From NCBI RefSeq assembly GCF_028554725.1, contig NC_071668.1, positions 60,792,232 to 60,856,231 on the forward strand: a stretch of DNA of 64,000 bases, given 5' to 3'. This document shows, piece by piece, positions 25,701-38,409 of this stretch (position 1 is the first letter of the stretch; each line of letters begins with the position of its first letter). Both the position numbers and the translations under genes were made by a program. This DNA comes from Zeugodacus cucurbitae. Taxonomy: Eukaryota; Arthropoda; Insecta; Diptera; Tephritidae. The notes under the pieces were generated by a model, which saw only the letters and a list, made by a program, of their open reading frames with translations, was not told the origin of the DNA and did not search any database.

Positions 25701-28700
25701 CCATAATTATGCAAATTCGCACCGCTATTGGCGGTTACTTCTAAATTTGAGCATTGCAGCAATCAAGGTGGTTTTTTTGCGTATACGTTCGGTCTTGTAG
25801 GAAATGAGCGCAGTTGTTGCTCTCGTTGATGAGATTCATAAAAAATATTAGTGCCAGGAAAACAAAAGAAAAAAGTGAAAGGAAGGGATTTTGTTTTTTG
25901 AATTATATAATCTTGAAGCCACACGTTTTTGTGGCAAGGTATACATTAAATTAGTAAATCTTTCAATGCAGAGAAAAAATTCTTACGCATAAAGACGAAA
26001 ACGTTATAGCCGCTAAATTTTAAAATGATTGATAGACATTATTGTTATATATTGGAGAAAGTAACAAATGACCAAATTTCATAGTTGGCTTTATCTTGGC
26101 TTTGGTGACGATATTGATTACCTTCTTCACAGCCAGTATTGTTCTTTTGCAAAGTTTGATGCTGATTTATGTTAAGCAGCATGATGACAACTCCCACTAC
26201 TTTTAATTGCAAGTGAGTGGGGATAGTCCAGCAATTTAAAATAGTCTGAGGGATAATTGAATACGTCATCCTGGTTTGTAGCTGTGTCAACTCTTCTTTA
26301 ACGAAATTCTAAGTTGTCGCATTAAGATCAAAGAGATCCTTGTTTTTTTTTACCAGCAATATAGGTCATTCAATCAGCTATTTATGCTTATTATTTTATG
26401 GTTTCATGTTAGGAAAAACACGATGAATAAGCTCCTCTTTCGAGGCCATGAAGTGACAGAAACCGTTAAAAATGTTATTAATCCATCGAGGTGTCAACTG
26501 CGTCGCTACCATTTTCAACTATTTCTACAATCGCAGTATGATATTGTAGAAAAAACACTCATATGTTATTTGTTAATTGGCTTATTGGTTAATTAGATGA
26601 TTTTAGGAATGTGATTAGTTCTGCATATCAAATTCAAAATATTTAATTTTTAATTATTGGCTTATTAAGGGCATACTTATTAATAATAGAAAGTGGAAGT
26701 GAAGATGCGACGACGAAGTGCAGAGAATAGTGAGCAAATTTTAATTTCCTTAAGGTTGACCATAGTGCCGTTGGACTGTACTAATGGTACAATGGTTGGC
26801 CACCACAGAAATGCGCATATGACCAGCAAATTGAAGGATAGGCACTTTCTAGCATATTCAGTTTCACATACACATTTGTATGTCAACACGATTTGGGGAG
26901 ATTGCAATGTCGTGGTTGCAAGTGCTGCCTTGCTCACATTGTTAGCTAAGTGCTTGGTAGCTTACTTACTGACATACATACTGACGTTCACTTATATAAT
27001 TTAGAACGGTGAAAGTGAGTTTTTGCTTTATATATAGTAATGCAGGTATTTTATTGCTTTCTCTATTATGCCATACCCAACTTAGGGAATCAATATTTAA
27101 AAGCAATCCACACTCCATTTACTTGTTCACATGGAGATTGCAGAAAAAGCTTAAGTGCATTACAGGTGCATTCAATTACCAGGCATTCTGCACTTTGCTA
27201 CACAAATAACTTCATTAATGTCGAATTATAGTCTATGAGGCATACTTTAAGGCTACTAGACAACTTGCACTAAAGTTAGCTTTTAGTTTTTAGCATTAGC
27301 ATTTAGGTTTTTGACTATTTAATTTTCACTTTAATTGTCCATTTGCATGTTGCTCATTATTCATAATGAAACCAAAAGTAGGGATTACGCAAGTGAAAGT
27401 AAAATTTCATGACAAGATTTTGGAGGTTAAGTTCGAAAAATGGAAATACTACCATTATATATATGAGTTTCTCTCAGAAAATCTGGGTTTAACCAAAACT
27501 CATACGAGTGTTTTATAGTGTAGAAGTGGAACAGAACAAAGAACATAGAAACTATAGCAGCATTACATGCAGCAAATGTATATCATAAGCTCTTAGCTAG
27601 GCACTGGTGTTAGATTTATAATGTAATTTGAAAGCACGCGCAATAAAAATACAAAAAAAAAAAACAGTAAATGAAAGTGTGGGAGAAGCATCTCCCTTGA
27701 GTTAATTATTTTTGCTGCTAGCGAGTGATTTTAAACAATACTGGTAACTTAACTATAATTAATTTGAGTAATTAGCTAGAGGCAAATGTGGTTACATCCA
27801 CTTGTAATTGCGTTGATGCAACATGCAACATAATACATAATTACACAGAGTGCGACACATATGCATGACACCGACAATTCTGGATATGCACTCAACTGTC
27901 ATCATTTATATGCAACACGCGTTTGCCATGCTACATGCAGCGTGCATTAATTTAACTGCGGCAGCGACTCACACGCATTGCTGACAGTTGTGGCAATACA
28001 CACATATGTTTATATTTATAATGTGCAGTTGTCATGCCCAGTGCGGATGATGAGTGGCTTGCAAAGAGCTTATATGGCAACAGACAAATTGCTGTAATTG
28101 TAAGTTGATTTGCAAAGTTGAAGTGTAAATGACTGAGTGTCGCAGGACCCAAGAATGCTTTTTGATTTTTCTCACGTTACGTTGCTTACTTAGTTACTTG
28201 CTGTGTAACTAAATGTACTTGTTTAAGAATTTCTTTAGTTTTCTAGTTGAAATTTGATGGCGAATTTTTTCATTAAATAATTGCATAGTTAAAAATAAAT
28301 TTGAATTTGGTACGTTTAGTGAAAGACTTTTGGACAAATTTATTTTCGAATTTTTCAATATGTATGGTATACCTAAATGAGTATTAATGAAATACTTTGG
28401 GACTTCCATTAAAAAAATATCAAATGTTGCGTATACGCCCTGCTGACCATTTAAAGTTGTAATAAATATAAATTTGATGATGACTCTTTATCTAATATAC
28501 CAAGAGGTTACTTTTAAAAACTTTTGACTGCAATTCAATAACGAATACCAAAAAACAAGTTCACCTAAGTACTTAATGCTTCTACTTCACAGTGTTGTTG
28601 AACTTAGGCTTTACTTCCTATCGAAGGCATTCGCTTGATTGCATATACTGCCTTGTTCAATCGTTGGTGGCTGTAATATTGTGAAAAAATCGATGGTAAA

Positions 28701-29156
28701 CTAACCTCATAATCATCTTTCGAACAACGGTTTGCTGTTAAAGGGGGCAAATGCAAGTGTTAATAACAGATATTTGAGTTTGTGTAAATGTTTCTGTTGT
28801 TCACCGGCATGTTTTGCGTTATTCGCCGTTTAGTGCCCATTCAATGATGCTTGACCATTGAGTTACGGTTCAATGATTCTATTGCCGATGAAATTGAACA
28901 TGTCTTAATAGCTTGTTTCGATATAGTACTTAATATATCCAGTAGTTGAATTTGTTGGTATATTAAATGCATGTATTTCAAGTCTCTGTTTTGCATTAAC
29001 GTGTGGTTAAAGTAATAATTAATCATATTTAGATGTTTCAAGTTTGACAAAATAGCATTAGCAACAATCAGTATATGTTTCTATCTGTACGTCAAGAGCC
29101 TTTTCCCTTCCTATTTTTTGTATATATTGACGTTTCGATACATATGAGGGTATCTA
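19755..29156. other. AT-rich non-coding DNA
   Basis: About 9.4 kb without a supported gene or element. All open frames are short (92 codons at most, near 24314-24592 and 24827-25105), of low complexity and not reminiscent of known proteins. The 26693-27004 frame (103 codons from GTG) is the longest but has an overlapping frame on the other strand and no motif. Confidence 0.55.
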
Positions 29157-29168
29157 CTAGTATCTACT

Positions 29169-29669
29169 CTTAAAATTATTCGACTAACCTGAAAACCGAT
29201 TATTCGAATATCCGGTTTCTAACCTTTCGTACGAATATTAACCGGTTAGTACTATTCAATTATTTGCAATGTTACGGCTATTAGAATAGTCGCTCTAATG
29301 CGATTAATCGAATAGTTATACTGTCACTAATCGAATAAATAAAAATTGTTTATATATACGTTTTATGAAAAATACTGATTTAATACATTCGCCCAGTTGA
29401 AATGGTTAAAAACTATTTTGTCATTACTTAATGGTTGTCGTGAATTCATTGTTGTTTTTTGTATTTTACAACCAATTTTTTTAGCTTTAATGTTTCATTT
29501 TTTTCAATAAAAATAAGAAAATAAATGAACTTGCACTATTTGAATAGTCAACAATGAACGGTTAATCGAATACCCGATGACTATCTGAATAGTGCAAACC
29601 GAATTTTATTATTCGAATAATTCCCTATTCGGTTAATTCGGTTAGTCGATTAGTCGAATACCAAGAGCT
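29169..29669. mobile_element. hAT-like MITE between direct repeats
   Basis: CTAGTATCTACT occurs at 29157-29168 and 29670-29681, enclosing 501 bp. The two inner ends share the inverted motif TATTCGACTAA, and ATTCGAATA/CGGTTA-type motifs recur through the body in both orientations. The last 8 bp of the direct repeat (TATCTACT) would fit a hAT target duplication, but the terminal inverted repeats are imperfect, so the superfamily is tentative. Confidence 0.6.
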
Positions 29670-29681
29670 CTAGTATCTACT

Positions 29682-32600
29682 GAAAAAAATGTTGAAATAA
29701 AACAAAAAATATTCTATATAGCTGCTTTTGTCACAAATTGTGAGATCTGCATTATAAATTATATTTATATTGGAGCTGAAGTAAGTAAATAAAGCCATAA
29801 ATATAATTTGAAACAAAATATTTATTTTACGAACGTGTTAAAAATCACACACCTGAAATTTTCAGTAACAGCGAATGATTTCAAAAGCCTGTTTATAATG
29901 TGATAAGGATGAAAAATAAACGGCTTGTGGAAAATTATAATTTACCGGCATACTACAGCCTCGGTTTATGCTCTTAAGCCGTTAAGTATGTAATTATACA
30001 TAAGAGGCTTAATCTTAATTGAGAAAATCTTGCAAATTTGGGTATCATAATCGACATGTTGGCGGTAGTAGCATAAATGGACATGTTCTTGCATTAATGG
30101 CCGTATTTATAATTTGGATCTGTGAGAACATGTGATAGCTCCGTAAGTGCGCTATTCATTTGCACAACTGCTGACTTTCACACAAGGTGTAATACTTGGA
30201 TTAAAAGTAATATATGCATAATAACGTTAACTAATTAGTATAACACACCTACCAACCAACTAGCAATGTGTACGGCATATTGATGCCTGTGTGTTTCCCT
30301 CAGTACCAAAGGTACGAATATATGTTGAATAACAGATTTAGATAACGAGCATATATTATTCATGAATGTGAAATGCTGTTTTTGTATATATCTTCTCTTT
30401 CGCGTCGGACCTAAGGTCGGAAATTCAGCATACGACATGAATCCCAGTTCCATTTTGTTTTTTATTTTAGAAAAAATGTCGACCTGATTAGTTGGATTAT
30501 TATTAGTAGTGAAAAAGTGAATCTAAACTCACAAAAAATTACGCAAATTTACAAACAGACCTTTTCAGCTTTTCCACACTCGCCTCTTCTATCAACCAAC
30601 TCCAATTGCATTTCAAAAGTTTTCGCTGACTTGCAATCTACTAAAACTGAACATCACGCATAGGTAACCAGCTAACGCTTATTCAATGTGATTTTTATGC
30701 AAATTTCATTGTTATTGCAAAACTCTTTCCTGGTATGGTAGTGAATGGGTGGATAACAAGATTTCTAGCGACGTGGTTAACTTCGATTGGTTGCATTTCG
30801 ATATATTGTGATTGCAAAGCGATTTTTCTTTTTTTATAATTTCATATAAGACCTACTTTTTCAACCAACCAACCGTCTAGAGCGTATCTGACTTTTTCTG
30901 GCTTAATTATTTTTCTGGACACACTAGTGATAAATTCAAACAAAAGAAATATTTCAATTATACGTAAAATATACCCGTGTTCTATTCCATGTAAACGGCT
31001 TAGTTAGAATTCCAGCTTCGTTTGTGGCTACTCTCTATATATGGTACAAATATATCGAGTGAAAGGGTGCATCAGTAACCTAAAGCCCGATGATGCTTTT
31101 AACAACACACAACAAATGAAATAATTTGTACATAGAAGACGAGAAATACAAACAAGCACACATATGTAAGAAAGTTAAAAGCTATAGAAAATTGCAGGAA
31201 TACGAGTGTATGAGAGGCAATATCAATTTAGGGAGCAGTTGAGTCAAACCATAACATGACCAATAAATATGGTAAGGGAAGCAAAAAGGCTTTATATCAG
31301 AGAAATGTTGAAAGTAGCACCAACTACGTCGAAGAGAGAAAGTGGAAAAAAAAATAAAGTGCAACACGAATTGAGTTGTTGTGGAGATAAGTGCATTTAT
31401 GGCTTTATACATCTAACAATAGTAGTAAACACGTATTTGTATGTAAGTATGTGTTGGTTTGTTGCTTGAGAAATGCCCAGACTTTTCCATAAAATGCTGA
31501 TTAGTGTTCGATGGATTCTAAAGTGTTGTTGCCTTTGGGGCTGATAATTAATGCCTTCAATATTGCAATTAAATTTATTTATGTATTTTTTTTTTTGTAT
31601 TAGTTGCGTATTGTAGAAATTAGTTTTTGCAGCTATTTTTCTGTATTTGAGAAATATCAATAATGGCTTAAAAATAATTGAATTAAATTTCAAAAAATAT
31701 ACAAATTAGTTTATATGAATTTTGCAAGTTTGAAAATTAATGTGAATTTTAATATATATAAAATATTTTTAAAATCAACAATTCCATTATGTGATGTAAA
31801 GTAGTATTGTATATTTGTATTGTAAGTCGTAATAAAGAAGAATTAATGACCGTTTAGGATTGAAAAGAAGGTCAAAAGCTGACAAAAAATATATCTACAC
31901 TGTTCCAATTTCTTCAAAGAAAATTAATTGCTTAGCTTTTCATGCGTATAACCACATCGTCACCCCAAATATAATATATGAAAAAATAGCAACTAGCATT
32001 TTTATCAAAACCTTGTAATACAATAAGAATTTCTACACCAGCCTAAACACATTTATGAAACAATCGACGGATGACGATGAAAAAGTTGATCTTGAACAAA
32101 AACGAAGAACGCAATAACATAATAGACTACTTAGCAACTCACATAGAAATTCGGTAAACGCAATTTTTTCCTTATTATATTCAGCATGCATAAATGTATA
32201 CTTGTAACATACTTGTAATAATATAAAGAAAACTCTGCCGTGATTTTATAACAAATTATTTATTTTGAAATCTGTAAGGTCTAAGATCTCGATCAATGAT
32301 TATATTACCAGGAATAAGAAAATCATTTAATATATTCAAAAATATATATATGTAGAAATAAGACACTGAGAACAGATAATAGTTTTAACGATAAGACAAG
32401 TTACAACACTGGACGAGAAACTTCACTTGATTCTGGACCGTAACACGCGACACACCGCTTCTTGCGCTTTTATTTTAAATACACATAAAATACATAAAAT
32501 TACAAGTAATAAAGATACGATAAACATTAAATCATTTTAAGAGAAGTGATTTTGAAAATGGAAACCAAAGCTGAAAATACATCGTAAGTTGATGTTAACA

Positions 32601-35600
32601 AGTGTTGAAGTTCGCAATGCAAATTTACTCCCACATAATTTACACGTTTTTGCATACTTACAGACTTATAACAGCATAGCGCTATTACTAAGTGGTCAGC
32701 ACGTGCTGGCTTGCTTGAAAGAAAGTGGTTCGAGGGACATTGGTGATGCTTGGGAATTAGATACGGACATGACAAACTTCAACAAGTTGAGTTCTATGTG
32801 TTCACGCGTACTCGAAAATAGGCGCGATTAGAACGAATCGTTCCGATGCAGGAGAAAGTTGGCATTAAGCAACCCCTGTTGGTAAATTTTTTTTTCAATA
32901 TTTCCTTATTTATTGAATCTGCTTTTACTTTAAGCCTAACAACAAGTTATAAAATCTTAAATCTATTTAAAAACTAGGCAAGCTCAACCAAGTGATTGAG
33001 CTGTATTGGTGAAACGTTGCTCTTTAGTTCGCAGGCATATCCCTTCTTTTTAGGCGTGTTTGATCGCAGGAATGTACTAAAGCATTAGCCAATGGGTTTG
33101 GGTGATTACGGAGTTTAGATAAATATTTAGTTGGCAAATTGTAGAAAAAACGTTGCAGATGAAAAAATTTGTCAACAACAGTTTTCTTTGTTTGTACGTA
33201 ACTTTAACAAGCTAAATTTCGTCACCCTGCTTGCATGTGGTACTATTCAAAAACCAATTTGGACTTCCATATTAAAACTTGCTTTTTACATCTACGTAAG
33301 CCCCTATTAATACAATCACAAACAATTGAGTCAGTTTTCTCAAATTCAAACTTTTATTATGGAGATTTAATGCCACTTGTTTGAAAGAAACACTTTTAAT
33401 TTACAAAGGCAATATATTAGTCTCGAAACTTCCTGTTGGCATGTCAATAACGTCACCATGTAATACAGATATTTCTATACACAGGAATGTGCATTCATGT
33501 ACATATGCGAGGGAATAACTCAGAATGCTGAGTAACAACGCACACAGTTATACATTCTACACCTCATTCATCGATATCCGCATGTATACCCCTTTACAAT
33601 TCATCACATCAAAAATTCACCATAGGCAGTCGGGGAAACTGGTGAACTGGTTAGCATTGTTCAATGTTGCTTCTGGCCGGCATACAAGCTTGCTTGTGGG
33701 TATTTATCTTTATGTTTATGCTATTCACTTTTACGTTCTTTATATATACACACAAGCACCCGATGCGGAAATAAGCTTTTGGAGTTATACGCTAATCTAA
33801 GGTACCCAGTCATATCAGAGTCGGTGTTAATGGCTGTTGGTTAAAGTTTGCTGATTGCTGCTTATGTGATGTTTACTGTTGTCGCTATTTCAGTGAATGT
33901 TTTTTTTTTTTGCAGCAGGCTCAGTACTATATCAGCTACAATTAGTATAACCATTATGCAAGCAAACTGTGCATAATCCGTAGATTATCAACTGCATATT
34001 TTTCAAAATAATTCATGGAGGAATTGAACTTTACCTAATATCCCGTAAGGGGGAAAGAAGTGATACCAGTACATCACATCGCACCCTTGTGGAATTTGTT
34101 GCTGTTTTCATATATTTAATTTCCCGTAATCCATATAACATAATGAATATATGAATGGTAAAAACACAGATAATATTTCCTTAATGACAACATCTACTTA
34201 ATTTTTTGAAGGCTGTTTCCTAGATATCAAAAGAATGCAGCAACTTGTACATCGTTATATTGTTAACATAGATCACCTCAAACAAAATATAATAAATCAT
34301 TATTTACTAAGTTTATAAATATCAACTACTATTTCTGAACTGGTTTTTTTATTGCTTCTTTGGGGCTTTTTGTAAAAATATGCTAAATTTATAGCTTTTG
34401 ACATGTCATTTTTGTGTTCGGAGAATTTCGCATTGTTATGGATTTGAATACTGTTGTGACGGTTACCCACAAGAGGGTGTTCACTACGACAAAAACAGTG
34501 AAAGTAACTAACAATTTTCACGTTCATATATTCTCTGAACATATCCAAATGTCGATATGAAATCCGTGCTATAGAGTAAACCATCAATCTACACTTTAAT
34601 CGCCATCATTGTGTAGGCGTAAAGTTTTGATTTTTATTTATACCTATGATATGCGTGAAATATGCTTTGGCGCACACCGACACAATTTATCATACATCAA
34701 AAAAGTTGTTGCAGTTTTCCACTGTTGGTGTTAATCACACATATTCGATTTCACTCTCTGTTATGCTTCTATTATTATTGTAAACTCAACAAGCATGTAT
34801 CGCATATAAAAACATTTGTGTGCAGTAAGCTGAATAATCTGTGCGTGTTTGCATTACAAATGCATTGTTGTTGTTAGCAACGAAACGTAAAATATGCAAA
34901 GAGTTGTTAATAGTCTGCTATGTCTAGGCTATCAATTGTACCTCGTCCGCTGTAAGCTATCTACCCAATCTTAGACGTTCAGTTTTTGAGATGAAAGCAG
35001 AAACTAAATAGGTGCCATGGCCATAGACGTGAAAAACGACACATCACACAAAAAGAATTATGTGATAATTGTTGGTGGCATACAAAACTTTTGATTGATG
35101 TTACTGAAAAGGATGTTCCAGTGATCTAAATAATTTGTGTTAGCATCTTTTACCAGAAATCTGTCTGTGTTTATTATTTATTTTAGAAAGAAAACATATT
35201 TTTAATGCTACGGAGAGCCTTAATATTTATGAATACTATTGAAAGGTTGAAGAAGATTTAAGACAGTTTAAAAAAATCCAGCTTAAAAAAATTCACTTAT
35301 GCTTTTTTTGTTCTCCCTTTACTAAGAAGAGTATGATGCAGGATTATTATGTTCACTAATATTTACTGATGAAAAGGAGATATAACAACTGATTGATAAT
35401 GTATCCACCTTAATGATTAACTGATGCAATTATTATTAATTATTAATGTGAATTTAATGTCATTACCAGAATAACACAAAGAATGCAAATACAACAAGGC
35501 TGTACTTGAAAACTTGTACAAACACATCTGCTAGTGTATGTGCTTTGAGATATGTATAAACTATAAATACTAATTGTTTCACTACAGTGATGATGGAGCA

Positions 35601-35730
35601 GGGACAGATTTGATTTAAAAAGCTTTAACCGATAGACAAATGGAGTTATGCTTAATTTGAAAGTGGAAGACAAACCTTTTTAAAATTTCTTCTTTATGTC
35701 GTTTCAAAATCTACTTAAAAGTATTTACAA
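29682..35730. other. AT-rich non-coding DNA
   Basis: About 6 kb with no supported gene. Frames of 72-98 codons exist but none shows a motif. A T-run followed by GCAG near 33900-33916 looks like a splice acceptor in isolation, but no exon follows that I can recognise. Confidence 0.55.
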
Positions 35731-36937
35731 CAAGTAAGGAAGGGATAAGTTCGGGTGTAACCGAACATTTTATGCTCTCGCAATTTATATATTTAACTTA
35801 ATAAATATTATGTAATACACAATTTGACCCACATATTCGTTATATGTATTGTATAAAGTCCGTTGAAAGTTGGAAACCATAATATTAGGTTAGAACCACC
35901 GATGTCCTCGTGTTCGATATATGGGGCCTTAAAAACCTATGGTCCGATTTCGGCGATTTTTAGAATGGGGCTGCCCCACTATAAACATAGTATTTGTGCG
36001 AAGTTCTGCACCGATATCTTCACTATTGCTTACTTTATATATTGTAAAGTAAACGATTCAGATCATCTTCAAAGTTCTGGTATATAGGAAGTAGGCGTGG
36101 TTGTAAAGTAATTTGGCCTATTTTCACAACATATCATTGAGATGTAAGGAAACTATTACAAACCAAGTGTCATTGAAATCGGTCTAGAAGTTCCTGAGAT
36201 ATGGTTTTTGACCCATAAGTGGGCGACGCCACGCCCATTTTCCACATTGTGAAAAAATCTGAATGCAGCTTCCAACTGTCATTTCTTACGTGAAATTTAG
36301 TGTTTCTGACGTTTTTCGTTAGTGAGTTAACCCACTTTTAGTAATTTTCAATTTAACATTTATATGGGAGGTGGGCGTGGTTATTATCCGATTTCTGTCA
36401 TTTTTGGAACGTATAAGGAATTGGCTAAAAAAAACGACTGCAGAAAGTTTAGTTTATATAGCTGTATTGGTTTGCGAGATATATGCAAAAAACCGATTTG
36501 GGGGCGGGGCCACGCCCACTTCCCCAAAAAAATTACATCCACATATGCCCACTCATAGTGCGATCCTTCATACCAAATTTTATTTCCATAGCTTTATTTA
36601 TGGCTTAGTTATGGCACTTTATGTGTTTTCGGTTTTCGCCATTTTGTGGGCGTGGCAGTGGTCCGATTTAACTCACTTTCGAAAGCAACCTTCCTTTGGT
36701 ACCAAGGAACGCGTGTTCCAAATTTCATCAAGATATCTCAATTTTTACTCAAGTTACAGCTTGCACAGACGGACGGACGGACGGACAGATAGACATTCGG
36801 ATTTGAACTCCACTTGTCACCCTGATCACTTTGGTATATATGACTCTATATCTAACTCGTTTAGTTTTAGGTGTTACAAACAACCGTTATGTGAACAAAA
36901 CTATACTCTCTTTGCAACATGTTGCGAGAGTATAAAA
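35731..36937 (-). mobile_element. HINE (DINE-1/Helentron-like) copy A
   Basis: Read on the minus strand the element has the parts of a DINE-1-type non-autonomous Helentron. The 5' end is TATACTCTCGCAACATG, followed by a palindromic AGAGAGTAT. Next comes a block of CCGTCCGTCCGTC repeats (36770-36786 on plus), a long body containing AAGCCATAAAT and GGGCGTGGC motifs, then a copy of TTGCGAGAGCATAAAA inverted relative to the 5' end. Last come a hairpin GTTCGG-loop-CCGAAC (35749-35766) and the terminus CCTTCCTTACTTG. The similarity to DINE-1 is architectural (5' subterminal repeat, CCGTC block, 3' hairpin) and from memory of that family. Copies B and C share the same order of parts. Confidence 0.7.
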
Positions 36938-37161
36938 ATAGAGATATAATTGACACCAAGCATATATAGAGACTGATATGTAATACAGGACCTATATATT
37001 AACTGTTTTATAGAATGTGTATATACAAGTATATACATTTTATTTCTATAATGAATAATACTATTTATATATATTGTTCTCTTAATATAATACACTATGT
37101 AAAGTCAGCATAAGGTCTCCGAAAAGAATATTTATCCTTTCGGAGAAGTCTGAGAAAAAAC
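36938..37161. other. AT-rich spacer
   Basis: A short non-coding stretch. A small hairpin, CTCCGAAAAG with CTTTCGGAG, lies at about 37116-37144. Confidence 0.5.
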
Positions 37162-37273
37162 AGCTAGCAGAAATTAACACACTGGATTTTGGCAAAAAAT
37201 AAAGAAATCAAGTAGAAACGATGCTGATTTCTTGATTTTGTGCCAAAATCCTGTGTGTTAATTTGTGCTAGCT
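37162..37273. repeat. 112-bp long-stem hairpin
   Basis: The left arm, from AGCTAGCAGAAATTAACACA, pairs with the right arm ending GTGTTAATTTGTGCTAGCT. The arms are about 48 bp, mostly complementary, around a loop of about 12-15 bases near 37210-37225. It could be a tiny palindromic MITE or, if transcribed, a hairpin RNA precursor. No TSD is obvious. Confidence 0.75.
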
Positions 37274-37639
37274 ATTTTGATTCTGTAACATGGTTTGGAA
37301 GCGCTGATGTAGTAATTGTTGCTACAATTTTATGTAGGCAAATAAATAGATTCATGATTTGAATGAATAACAGTAGAACGCCAGTAGGCTGCAGTCGACG
37401 TCAATATTTATATAAATAAATCGAATATCATATAGTTAATTTATGTAAAATGTCATTCAAACACGATAATATATTGAGTTTACTTTCTTTTCAATAATTA
37501 GGATGTGTAGCTTTGAGGGCACGCAAGTGTATCTGACCATTATGGAAAAATGCTAATATGACTACTTATTGAATAATTAGCGGAAATTCCCTGTTGACAG
37601 CCAAATATCGATAGCTATATTCATTTGTCATATTATAAT

Positions 37640-37722
37640 ATTTATAATATTTCCGACAGCAATGACAAATTTAACGCTCATACCATACAAACACAAAAAC
37701 AAATCAACAAAAATATCAACAA
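37640..37722 (+). repeat. Short dispersed repeat shared with 8241-8317
   Basis: The plus strand at 37651-37681 is identical over 31 bases to the minus strand at 8272-8302, and both are followed by A/C-rich sequence. This copy carries extra TATAAT repeats upstream (37630-37650). Confidence 0.6.
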
Positions 37723-38379
37723 AGAAGCTTATTAATAGTACACAATAGTATGGTATGTATGTAAAAAATATGTATAACAAAGCTGTCAGTTTTCAACGAT
37801 ACGATCTTTTCTGTAGGAAAATACAAATTTATTTGTCTTCCTTGCATCCATAACCATACATGTACATGTACAATAAATTATAATTTCTGGACTTTTTCAT
37901 TGTACTATTCTCTTATTTACTTCTCTCAAGCTAATTCGCATTCCTCGCCTTCTACTTTTCAACTGTTAAATTGCTTTTTAAGTTTCTTGTAGCTTTGGCT
38001 GTCAAGTTTTGGTGACTTCAGCACCGTTAGCACAACCTGTGGTACCGGAAAGATGATAAATGAATGTTTGGCAGAGAGAGTTTTGAACTTTGAACTTATA
38101 AGGGCAGTCAGTGTGTGTGGTAAGGAAACAATTGTAGATATATACATACATATATATTTCGTTAAACTTTTAAAGGTTTCGGAAAACTTTAAGGGACACA
38201 TTACAAATTTCATATAGTGTTAGCCACCGGCAAATTTATTTTTTATTACCTTCTCATATTGCTACACGTTTTATAATTTTTCTGTTTACTATATATGCTG
38301 TCGTCGTTTAATTATTAGAGTTAGCTGCCAGCCTGCTCATTGCTGTTGATTTTGCGTTCTCATTTTTTTTTTTCATTTT

Positions 38380-38409
38380 TTGATTAAGCACGAGTTAGCG
38401 CTTAATCAA
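38380..38409. other. 10-bp perfect inverted repeat
   Basis: TTGATTAAGC and GCTTAATCAA flank a 10-base loop immediately before the GC-richer patch at 38432-38653. It could be a homeodomain-type protein site (TAAT/ATTA core) or simply a palindrome; nothing decides this. Confidence 0.35.

Noticed and set aside
26693..27004. A 103-codon plus-strand frame
   Set aside because: It opens at GTG, overlaps an 85-codon frame on the other strand and shows no recognisable domain.
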